In this document: positions 1 through 9,955 of the stretch, in pieces
Layout of the letters: each line of letters opens with the position of its first letter
How positions within the stretch are numbered: the stretch's first letter is position 1
Source: Oehlia diaphana
Taxonomy: Eukaryota; Glomeromycota; Glomeromycetes; Glomerales; Glomeraceae
DNA: 51,601 nucleotides
Direction of reading: 5' to 3'
Assembly (NCBI GenBank): GCA_003833135.1
Contig: QZLH01000758.1
Span: 1 to 51,601, forward strand
Made by a program: the position numbers and the translations under genes
The notes under the pieces: generated by a model
What the model was told of the DNA's origin: nothing
Databases searched by the model: none
Seen by the model: only the letters and a program-made list of their open reading frames with translations

Positions 1-106
1 TTTTAGATATTGTTTTCCATATGGAACATTATATATCCATATTATATGTCCACATTTGAGTTTCTTACGTGTCCAACATTTATTGAAATATTTCAATGAT
101 AATATT

Positions 107-110
<4 letters not shown>
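1..110 (+). repeat. 110-bp direct repeat, copy 1 (second copy at 16653-16762)
   Basis: Positions 1-110 match 16653-16762 with a single visible difference (gataat versus gagaat near the end). Both copies run into a poly-A tract (about 28 nt here, about 17 nt there). The sequences differ after the tract. Copy 1 lies where the next kinesin exon would be expected. Confidence 0.9.
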
Positions 111-142
<32 letters not shown>

Positions 143-179
143 TAATATTTTAAAAAATTTATATATTTATATAACATAC

Positions 180-531
180 CTTCTAAGAATTGGTCTATTA
201 ATTTCATGACAGTTTTGTCATAAATCTCTTTTTGTGTTGTTTCCGGACCAAAGACATGATCAAAGGTGAATGATTGTTTCTTTTCACCTTGGATAACAAC
301 TTGATTCGGCGTAAAAGGTGTTGTGGAAATTACATTTCTCTGTAATCTTGATGGTATCCTAACTAACTCTTCAGCGGACAAGGGTCTTATACGAAGAGCT
401 TTATGTAGTAGATTCATTGTTAATAATATATTACTTGCCTAAATATTCAAAAAATTTTTTCCTTTTAACTTACCAACTTGCACTTTAATTTCTTTAATTT
501 CGCTAATATTGTCTGTGTTGTTATTGGACAT
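180..531 (-). CDS. Kinesin motor protein, N-terminal exons only (partial)
   Basis: Two exons encode the start of a kinesin motor domain. Exon 1 runs 531-474 from the ATG of MSNNNTDN and ends with a GT donor. Exon 2 runs 398-180 (acceptor AG at 400-399, donor GT at 179-178). The spliced protein reads EIKVQVALRIRPLSAEE, then a stretch with FTFDHVFGP and QKEIYDKTV, ending at FLEG. This is the first beta strand and following segment of kinesin motors, closest in pattern to kinesin-4 (KIF4/KIF21, VRVALRxRPL). The P-loop exon (GQTGSGKT) that should follow is absent from positions 1-179. Only poly-A and a 110-bp sequence repeated at 16653 are there. The gene therefore either continues beyond the window after an unusually long intron, or is broken here. 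The family call is firm; the subfamily is tentative. Confidence 0.8.
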
Positions 532-3365
532 ATTATTATGAACAATATTCTTTTTGGTAGAAGGATAAATACAATTTATAAAAGAAAGTAGATATTGAAA
601 AAAAGGAATGTGGATTAATAGTAAGGTAACTACAAGTTGGGAATATGGGATTAAACTTTTATTCAAAACAGAATCCAGTTTGTATGATTTTTTGATTTAT
701 GCCGGGTACCTGCCCGAAATGTAGAAAAAGATTTTGAGTCAATAAATCTAAAAAAAGATATTGGTAGAAAAAAATGGGTTTAAAATAAATAATATTATTA
801 TTGGTTTCTATAAAGTCTAGATCAAATAAATTAAAATTTCTATTGAAAAATGAGATTAATTGAAAGGGTAAAGTTTAAAAAAGGTATGCGTAGTATTATT
901 TATTATTTTTTTTTCTATAAAAAAAATGCGGAGGAAAAAAAATGAAAATAAAATAAAAACAAAAATTATTAGAGAAATTTCAACGTAAAAATTGTCAAAA
1001 AAACTATTAATTAAAACTTTTACCAATAAAATTCAAGAACTTTTAAAGTTAAACTTTCAACGGCAATCTGTAGTTCAAATAAATTAATTTGATGCATATC
1101 AAAAGTTATTATTATTTATCTATTATGTTAATTTGATAAACAAACGCATATCTTTGATAACCAATTATTGCTGCACAAATGACGGAATTTTAACTTTTAA
1201 TTGGTGCATAAAATAATTTTTGTTTACTGTTTATAATAAATTTAAAATTTACTAAAATTTTCCTAAAATGCTGTGGATACACGCATGACGTTATGATCTT
1301 GGTCAAACATTTGTTGGGATTAATTTAATACTGAGAAATCTGTTAAAAATATATATATATATATTTTTTTTTGAATTATTATAATTAATAATTTCACAAA
1401 AATACTCCCCCGTCTACATACAAATATTAGCAAGTTTGATAAATCCGTTATTTGTTCATATTCTATATCCTAACTATGATTTCTTAACCGTTGTTAGGGA
1501 AAAATAGACATGGAAGATGATACACATTTTCCTTTTGGAAAATTAGTAAAAGGCTTAAATGCCGACCAGAATTATAATTTTAACATTTCCTAAAATTAAG
1601 TTCCCTTCTGTTGTTGAAGTAACCCAGTAAGTCTTAAAAAAAAAGTAAGTCACGTTTTAATAAAGTAGATAGTACTTCAATCCATGAAATCCGGATGAAA
1701 ACTTTTAATTTAATGAAAATCCGGATAAAAAAAAAAAAAATTATTTGTCCTACTATTATATGCATTAAACATTAACTGTTAAATCAGATCATTGGTTTTA
1801 GAAATATTTTGAGTTACCTACTGCAATTGTTAATGATTATCCGTAATTGCGGATTTTCATCCGGATTTTCGGTTTAATCCAGATCAGTCCGGATCAATCC
1901 GTATACGGCTAGATTTAAATAACCAATAATATAATTCATACTAATTGAACCCTAGTTGAAATATTAATAATCCAAAACAATGAGAAGACAACTGGGAAAA
2001 ATATTAAACAACACTAATATGATTGCATATGAAATACTGGATTAATTAAAGGATGAAATTTGCATTGGCTTTGTATAAAGTACAAACTAAAAGGTATAAA
2101 TACATAGTGAGAAAAACTAATTAAAGTTAATGAATATGCATTTATAAAAGGTGAACCTTTTATGAAAAAAGAAAAGAAAAAAAGCTATTAGTAACAAAGG
2201 ATTATATATGTAAATGGTTGATCATGTAATATCATCCAATAAAATCACAAATTTTAGTTTTATCTTTAACTTACAACTGTTTGCATTTCCTAATATTTAA
2301 TTATTAGTTTATTACTATTATTGCACAAATTAAATGTGTATGTTTATAATTGAAGATATTTTTATTATTTTATATAGATTAATCATTATAAGTAAAAGAA
2401 ACTATTAATGAAGTTAAGCAATTAAATGTTATCAAGTATTATGATATAATATAGAATAATAATAAATAATTAGAAAAAGTAAAAAAAGGATATTAAAATC
2501 ATAATTTGGTAAAGTAATAATTATAAGTTATCATTAATAATTGATACTGTTGAAATTTAAAAATTTTTTTTGAATCTCTTTAATTCTAATAGATTTAAAA
2601 CTATAAACAAATCTTTTTAACTGAATAAAAAAATAGTTATATTTTATTATATCAAATAAATTATATCAAATAGAAAAAAAAATATTATATTATTAGAATT
2701 TAATGTATATTTATATATATATATTTAGCGATTTCAATTAAAAATTTTATTATTAACTGTTAAATATTTATACATTATAACTTACATTTTTAATATATAC
2801 TATATATATATACTGTAATATACTATATGCTATTAAAATAATAGTATAAGAAGTATATTATGTATTTATATATATATATAAATTAAAATTCCAATTCCTA
2901 AATTAAGGCAATTTTTTATCTAAAAATGCAAATCAAAATATTTAAAGCAATTTTAAAAAAGAAGTTAGAATAATAATAGTTATAAATAAAAGAAGATTTT
3001 AATACAATTCAAAAGTTTTTACTATATAAATATATATAAGAAAAAATGACATCTAAAACTTTTAATAATAAATTTAATTATTTATATAAAATCATTATCA
3101 TAAATATAATTCTTAGAACTTTTTTGGTACTACTAATTTTACAAATTTCTATTATTAACTTATATTTTTCTTTATTTTAATAGTTGGTAGTAAAAATATT
3201 ACAAAATAAATAAAAAGTATTTTTATATTGTTATATTACAATACAAATTATTAGTATAATGTAATATTTTAATATATATCTAAAATATAAAATTGGCTAA
3301 AATTAATATAAATAATTAAAACAATTAAATTATAATTCTAACCAAAATTTTTTTAATTCTAAATA
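532..3365. other. AT-rich intergenic DNA, no gene seen
   Basis: No open reading frame of note and no recognisable RNA gene. The stretch is AT-rich with many short A and T runs. The only structure I see is a cluster of ATCCGGAT-type motifs at about 1682-1915 (separate entry). Confidence 0.6.
1682..1915. repeat. Cluster of ATCCGGAT motifs in inverted arrangement
   Basis: At least six ATCCGGAT or TCCGGAT-like motifs lie in 230 bp. The left side has GAAATCCGGATGAAAAC and GAAAATCCGGATAAAA. The right side has the opposite orientation (TTTTCATCCGGATTTTC), followed by further degenerate copies ending near TATACGG. This looks like a degenerate inverted-repeat element or a cluster of protein-binding palindromes. 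Confidence 0.4.
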
Positions 3366-3374
3366 AATTTATAA

Positions 3375-3527
3375 TAACATTGCTAAATATCACCACTAGT
3401 AATTGTCATTTTATTAGAATTAAGGTAGAATTTTAGGCAGAATTAAAAATGATATGAAATTCTACCTGTTAATATTTGCTAATATTGGTATGGTAAAAAT
3501 CACCTGCAGTAAGTTTTAGCAATATCC
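3375..3527 (+). mobile_element. MULE-like MITE, copy 1
   Basis: A 153-bp non-coding element. Its ends carry ATTGCTAAA (3379-3387) and the inverse TTAGCAAT (3516-3523), each with four extra terminal bases. It is flanked by a perfect 9-bp direct repeat AATTTATAA at 3366-3374 and 3528-3536, taken as the target-site duplication. A homologous, inverted copy lies at 5385-5533. A 9-bp duplication is typical of Mutator-like (MULE) elements; there is no transposase inside, so it is non-autonomous. Confidence 0.8.
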
Positions 3528-3728
3528 AATTTATAATACTAGTCTAAATTTTATCAAAATTAAAAATTTTAAATTATAAGTAATATTACATTTATATAAT
3601 ATAGCATTATTTTTAATAATTATAAACATATTTATCAGATTTTTAAAAATACTTTTATAAGTTTTAAAAATTAAAAATTTTACTTTATTCAATTCAATTT
3701 GGCCAAAAAAAGTTATTTATTATATATA

Positions 3729-3892
3729 CAGTCAACTCTCTATAAATGCACTACTTATAAGTGCATTCCCTTCTTAAATGCACACTTTGATTCAGTCCCA
3801 AGTATATATGACCTCTAATTATTTACTCTTTATAAATGCACACCCTTTGTAATCACATGCCCAAGGGGGGTGCATTTATAGAAAGTTGACTG
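3729..3892. mobile_element. pogo/Tc1-type MITE with CAGTCAACT ends
   Basis: A 164-bp element. The terminal inverted repeats are 23 bp (3729-3751 and 3870-3892) with one mismatch, beginning CAGTCAACTCTCTATAAATG. TA dinucleotides flank both sides (3727-3728, 3893-3894), as expected for Tc1/mariner/pogo TA duplication. The outer nine bases are the same as those of the Tigger-like transposon at 33531-36844, which suggests mobilisation by a related transposase. No coding capacity. Confidence 0.8.
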
Positions 3893-4249
3893 TATACCTA
3901 TTTATTTTAATACATTAAACTAATAAAGTAATAAAAAAACTTTTACAACTATACATGCTATTTAAATTATTTTAAAATGCTATAATTATAATTTAAAATG
4001 CCATAATTCATTCAGTTTATATATAATTTACTATGTAAAATGCCAAAATAATTTGGGATGTCATAATTAAATTTGGGATTTTACTTATAATCATGGCAGT
4101 CCAAAATAATTTAAGCAATAAATATATTTACAACTTATTTTTTTATAAATATTTTTATTTAATACTATTTTAATATAATAAAAAAACTTAATATAATTTA
4201 AATAATAAAAATATAGCAATTTCTATTTGTACATGAGGTATTTAAATTC

Positions 4250-4544
4250 AGATCATATATCATTGGTAAAAAAATGGTCTATCTTATACATATCCTACAC
4301 ATATTTTATACATATCAGGTACTTAAAATGTAGAAAATCATACACAAATAATACACAATCATATATATATCAGGTATTTATATATATTGTATACCTATCA
4401 GCAGGTACCTGATATATGCATGATATATATATTAGTATCCAATATGTGTATGATAGGTGTATTATTTGTATATGATTTTCTACATTTTGAGTACCTGATA
4501 TGTGTAAGATATATGTAGGATTAATCATTTTTTTACCAGTGATA
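4250..4544. mobile_element. Long-arm foldback (hairpin) element
   Basis: Two arms of well over 100 bp are imperfect inverse copies of each other. TATCATTGGTAAAAAAATG at 4258 pairs with CATTTTTTTACCAGTGATA ending at 4544. The arms continue through shared blocks such as CAGGTACTTAAAATGTAG and its inverse. The two arms nearly meet near 4395-4405. This explains the two short opposing open reading frames here, which are not genes. It is probably a foldback MITE; no clear target duplication is seen. Confidence 0.75.
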
Positions 4545-4600
4545 ATTATTGCCATTTTGACTAATAGTATAAACTTCAAAATTAGTAGATAAATAGATTT

Positions 4601-4796
4601 TTGCCTGCTTTACAAGTTTACTTAAGGCATTAAAAGTGCTTTTAAATGTCAGTTTTAACTTTACCTATGAATAAATTGATTTTACTAATTACTCTTAAAA
4701 AAATTTAGAAAATGATTGGCAAAGACAATTTTTCATATATAAATCAAAAACGGCATTCAAACTCCCTTTGATGCCTTAAGTAAACTTGCAGAGCAA
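4601..4796. mobile_element. MITE with about 30-bp inverted ends
   Basis: The left end has ACAAGTTTACTTAAGGCATT (from 4611) and the right end the inverse AATGCC-type block (ATGCCTTAAGTAAACTTGC, about 4771-4789). The outer parts match less well (TTGCCTGCTTT versus TTGATTGCTCT), giving about 30 bp of terminal inverted repeat around roughly 195 bp. A degraded related half-copy seems to lie at about 30805-30890. Non-coding. Confidence 0.65.
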
Positions 4797-5384
4797 TCAA
4801 AAATACATATATTACTATATAGAAAAAATAAAAAAATATAATATTAGTATCATTATATTTCATATAATCTCTGTTTAAACATCTTATGTAAACTTTGAAA
4901 TTTTCTAAAAATATATAATAATTTTATAAGAAAAAGAAGATCTTTTAAGTTAAAAAAGCTAATTAATTAAATAGTTTTTGTATAAATCACAAAAACTAAT
5001 TTTTATGTCAAAAATATTCAAATAAAACTTTAATAAAAAACTTTTTTTTTAATCAGTAAACATTTAATAATTTTGTAAATAAACAATTTACTAAGCTTAA
5101 AAAAATAATTAATCAATCAGATTTTTTTGTTATATTAAAATTTTTTAATTAAAATACTACTAGTAAAATTTTTTTTATTTATTAAATAATATCATTAAAT
5201 ATATTTTAGACTTTTGATATTATAAATTATTTTTTAATTAAAAATTTAATTAAATATATAATATTTTTAATTAAATCTTTTAATTTGCAAGTATTTACAT
5301 AATTACTATAATTACTTTAATATGAAAATAAAATAAAATAAATACAAATATTATAGATTTTGTAATAAAGTTATATTATTTATT

Positions 5385-5533
5385 GGGCATTGCTAAATCT
5401 CATTACAGGTGATTTTTACTGCACCAATATTAGCAAATATTAGTAGACAAAGTTTTATGATATTTTTAATTCTGAAATTCTACCTTAATTCTGGTAAGGT
5501 GACAATTACCAGCAGTGATATTTAGCAATACTC
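5385..5533 (-). mobile_element. MULE-like MITE, copy 2 (inverted relative to copy 1)
   Basis: A 149-bp element whose reverse complement aligns along its length with 3375-3527, including the block AATTAAGGTAGAATTT. The ends are GGGCATTGCTAAAT and its inverse. It is flanked by a perfect 9-bp duplication TTATTTATT at 5376-5384 and 5534-5542. Two independent copies with different 9-bp target duplications define the family. Confidence 0.8.
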
Positions 5534-5542
5534 TTATTTATT

Positions 5543-8500
5543 TTATTATATATTTTATAATGAATGTAATATTAATGTAAAAAGAGAAAAATTATTGCAA
5601 ATAACTTTTTTTTGCAATATTAAAAATAATTAAAAAAAAATTCTTATATTTGTAATTAATAATTAAGTTAAAAACCTAAATACTTAATAAAATAATAATA
5701 ATAAGAGGGAAATTTTTACAATTTAAAATTAATTGAAAAATTATAAAAAATTCAAGAAATATAAGAATTAAAAGAATTAAATAAACTAAATATAAAATAA
5801 TAAAAATTTTATACAAATAGTTATGATAAATAATTTTAATATATTATTTGCAAATCAGAAATCATTTCTGTATTGTAATATAAATTTTCTTAGTTAGTTA
5901 ATTATAAAGTTTATTGCAAATATATAAAAGTACATATTTTTTTATTAATAAATAATATAGTTTAATTTTCTATTTTTTTATTTAATTTGTAAATGTATTA
6001 ACATTTTTAGTTTTTTTAAAAAGATTTACTAATTAATACAAATAATTTTGACCAGTTTATTTGCTAATAAAATTACACAAATCATTATATATTAATATAA
6101 TATAAAAAATATATAATTTTATATTAATATTAGCAATAAATAAATTTCTATACTTCAATTTCTTTATATCATTTCAGAATTTTTTTTGGAAATACGGAAT
6201 TATTTACTGCATAAATTTTTGATAATTTATACAACAAAAAATTTATATAATTAAAAATATTGTAATTAAATTAATATCAATCAAATCTTTATGAATTTAC
6301 TACTATTTGAATTGTTTAATAAGACAAATCTAAATTAAAAAAAAATTGATAAAACCAAGATTCGTAATGAGTTAAAAATTATTATAATAAAAAATAAGAT
6401 ATTATAAAAAATGTTTAAATTTAATGTTTAGGCTTTTAAAATGTAATTACATGCCAAAAATTAAATTTTATAAATGCAAGATTATTATTATTTTAATTCT
6501 CTTAATAAAAAAAAATATAATAAATTTAAAATCATAAAAATTCAGTTATTGGATGATTTTAATTTAAATTATATGAACTTATAAAACTTTAAAAACTTGC
6601 ATAATAATTAAACACTAGTTAAATCTATAATTATAAAAAATAATAAAACAATTTCTTTTTGCTTTAACTTATCAGTTATCACATTTTTTACTTATATAAC
6701 TGAATATTAAAAAATCATATTTTTTTTCCTTTTTTTTTCTTATTTATCAATGTATTTCACAAATTTCACAAATAGATTTTATACACTGTTAATATAGTTT
6801 TATATATACAATAAGATGTACTGATACTTTAGGTTATACAGATATTAATTCGGGCTAACACTGTAAATTTGGCCGGAATTGGCCTGCATTATGATTTACT
6901 GATAACCTATAAGTAATATAATGATATATTTCCTTTAAAATAACAGTATTGGTACTTTGTATTATAATCTTAATCAACATTTATGTGATTAAATGCAAAA
7001 TTTTTAAAATAATGTATGATATAATGCAATTCTTTTTATCAAGCAACCAAAATAATGCTAAATGATAATTTTTTTACCCAATTTTTTCTCTTTTTAGCAA
7101 CTGAAATAACACTAAATGACATAAAAACTAAAAAAATGTAATGAGTCTCTTCTTGACTTTATTTCCAATTTTATGTAATAAACCTCATACAAATTAATGT
7201 TGTTCAGATTTCTATTTTTCTTCTTTATATAATTTTTTATATGATGAGTAAAAAACGTACTTTACACACATTGAACTGGAAGTTCAGTTCTGCATTTATG
7301 CCACCATATATACGTTTTAGTCTTATCTTTATTACATGATCTTTAAAACATGCTTCCTTTACTTTGTATTACCTACGCAATTTACAATATTAACTAAAGA
7401 TCCAACTTATGATCCCACCTTTCTGGTGTGTCTTGAAATTTTTTTTTGGGATTGTGGAATTTTTTTTTGCTAATTTATAATACCCGTAATAAACCGCAAA
7501 TATAGTGAATTTTTCCTTATTATCAAATATGTCATCAAATGTTGATTTTAGTCTTAACATAACCTAAGAAAGATTTTTGTCTTTATTCAATTATATCATT
7601 CCTAAGTTTGACCAATATATACCTGAGCTTTTCAGAACAGTACTTCTTTATAGTTAAAGTTAAATTTCTCATTTCCTCTCTATCATATGTGACATATTCA
7701 TGATCTTTATCAAGCCGAGCACTGTTCTTAGCAATGGAAATTTTCCATGATTTGGATATTTACGTTAATTTTACGTGAATATCCATTGGATAAAACTCTC
7801 AAGTTTACTGCAACGACTTCTCTATCTTTCGCTAGTATTGTTGCTAGATTATAAGAAAATTTGTCCTCTCCCGGCAGATCAATTCTTTTTCACTTTTTTT
7901 CGTCAACGGCAGATTTGATACTTCACCATTGCCTATTTTTTTTTCTTTTTATTAACTGCTTTTTATAAAAAAATATTAACATTTGCGTCATAGGAGTGTC
8001 ATAGGTACCTCATGCTCATAGCAACGCTAATCTAATTAGCCAAAATCGCAATAAAATATGTATCAAACAAATATCTCAATATCAGTGTTAACTGGTTCAG
8101 TACGAAAAAAAAAAGAACGTGTTAATTATGTGTTTTAGTGTAACATCCTTTGGAAGAACTACACTTACGATATCTCCGTGAATAAGAGTTATCAACTTTC
8201 AACAAACCTACGATATCCCCCATGAGTCCATGACACTTGACGAAGTATTGCATGAATCGGTTCATAGATGTGATACATAGTTTTGTTTTACAAGTGAAAT
8301 GGCGTTTCTATACTGATGCCAATAAACCACGTCAGTTTTTCGTTCATCTAAATTATCCATATACTAACACAACATTCCAACATTGACTTTCATTTGTCGA
8401 TAATCTGTGGAATAAAATTAAAATCGTCAATTATACTTATACGAGAATGCAGTGTCAGAATAAATGAACATTAACCTTAGTAAAGCCCGCCGAAATTTTA

Positions 8501-8673
8501 TATTGCTTGTGTTCCGTGAGTGCTAGTAAGGTCTTCAGAAATCTGTATGCATTCGTTTGCAAGCCCTGTAGTATATTTCTTACACTGAAAAAAATATATT
8601 TCTGCCATACTTAATTTGTTATAAGGGAGGGAAATTTCCAATTGAAATATTGGCACAAATCGTGTCTCTTTTT
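5543..8673. other. AT-rich intergenic DNA, no gene seen
   Basis: About 3.1 kb without a supported gene. From about 7200 the base composition becomes less extreme, which may mark regulatory or transcribed sequence, but I find no coding region, tRNA or splice chain that I can defend. Confidence 0.5.
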
Positions 8674-9105
8674 TTATATAAGAAAAATCTCCTCTTTTAT
8701 TTTATTATAGAAATAATTTTCCAATTCACTCTTAAAGAGTCGCCCCATAAATCTCGTCTGGAACTTTAACAATTCTTTCGACACCGCTTCTTTCAAATAG
8801 CGATACGTCAGTTCTTTCAAACACGGAGAAAATAATAATACGGCTTGGGTAGTCTGAGTAAAATAAGTCCAGAGAATGCGCTTTACTTTTTTGGATCGTT
8901 CTGTTGCTATGAATGACGCCGCAATTATTTTTTCGATTCCGCAACGTTGCGGATTTTGTAGTGGATCGCAATTCCGCAATTACGTGATCTAAAAAAAAAG
9001 GAAATGAAAAGTTAATAGACGTTTCTTAAGAATTTACGAATTTCCTCTCTAAACCACACATACCGCGACCTGTTTAGCTTTTCCAGGTCATTCTAAGGCT
9101 ATTCC

Positions 9106-9185
9106 CTACAAAAATAAAGAAAAAAAGAAATGTTAGAACGTTTCTTTAAGTCAAATTTCACAAAAACTCCCTCTATTCAACTTAC
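9106..9185 (-). repeat. Introner-like intron with palindrome, copy B
   Basis: An 80-nt intron. It shares with its upstream neighbour (9204-9271) a palindrome of two 11-base arms around AG (here 9124-9134 and 9137-9147, one mismatch), followed on the transcribed strand by a T-rich tract and TTTATTTTTGTAG. Repeated intron sequence at separate positions is the hallmark of introner-like elements. Confidence 0.5.
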
Positions 9186-9203
9186 CCGAGGTTCCGGTGT
9201 TTT

Positions 9204-9271
9204 CTACAAATAAAGAAAAAAGAAACGTTAGAACGTTTCTTTAATTTCCCAACCTCCTCTTTATATCTTAC
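9204..9271 (-). repeat. Introner-like intron with palindrome, copy A
   Basis: A 68-nt intron holding a perfect palindrome AAAGAAACGTT-AG-AACGTTTCTTT (arms 9219-9229 and 9232-9242) directly upstream of the pyrimidine tract and TTTATTTGTAG acceptor. It is the best-preserved of three related consecutive introns; the third (8989-9063) keeps only a diverged form (AAGAAACGTC). Confidence 0.5.
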
Positions 9272-9955
9272 CTAGAATCTAGGCATCCGTTTCCTACAAA
9301 AAAAAACAAATAACGCTTTTTGGTTTAAAGAACCGAAATAAATAATTTGAAACTATATTTTTTTTTAAAAAAAAAATATCCGGTTTAAACAAACCGAAAA
9401 AGTTTAATTTTTTTTTTTGAATAATTTAAGACGGATTACGATCTTCAAAATCCGCTTATCTGTTTTATCTGTTGCACAACTAGATCGACAAAAATTTTAT
9501 ATAAATGGTGAAAAAATTTTTATCATAACGTGCTACTGCATAGTAGCATCGAACTTTACAAATTAATACAAAAAAAAATAAAAACTAACTAAAAACAAAG
9601 CTATGTAGTCTCCTAAAAAGAAATTATAGTAAAAATTAATTTCAACAAGAGTTCGGAGGTGAGGAGTTAGATCACTACTTTGGAAATTACTGAATTATTT
9701 ACAGCTACTCCTCCGAAGGAGCACATACACATAATTGTGAAACTGCCTCAGCCCGCCACCACTGGTAAGTGTCTCCCAAGGGTTTACCTCTTGAACAAGA
9801 ATTTTGATTGTATTGTTTACATCTGTCTTTATTTTTTTAGAATCTTCGAAAAGCAGTAAGCGTGGATATCCTGCAATCCTTAAACTATTGTCCTCTCTTT
9901 TGAAATTACCAAGGAAATGACAAGGGATGCTCCAGAGTATCCCTTGTTTACCCAA

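Larger units (their letters stand above)
8674..9293 (-). other. Spliced micro-exon locus, coding capacity uncertain
   Basis: On the minus strand a chain of splice-site-bounded segments appears: exon 9293-9272 (22 nt), intron 9271-9204, exon 9203-9186 (18 nt), intron 9185-9106, exon 9105-9064 (42 nt), intron 9063-8989, exon from 8988 down to about 8674. Each intron has a GTAAG or GTATG donor, a pyrimidine tract and a TAG acceptor. The last exon has two long overlapping open frames. One of them continues upstream into the third exon but meets TAA there. No frame is open through all segments, so this is a non-coding spliced transcript, a decayed gene, or a mis-called boundary. I do not recognise the product. 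The exons are clearly richer in GC than the surroundings. Confidence 0.4.

Noticed and set aside
4227..4579. Two opposing short open frames (61 and 69 codons)
   Set aside because: They lie within the long inverted repeat of the foldback element and mirror each other; no protein features.
9695..9955. 86-codon minus-strand open frame
   Set aside because: No recognisable domain, no clear splice context linking it to the micro-exon locus, and a length possible by chance.
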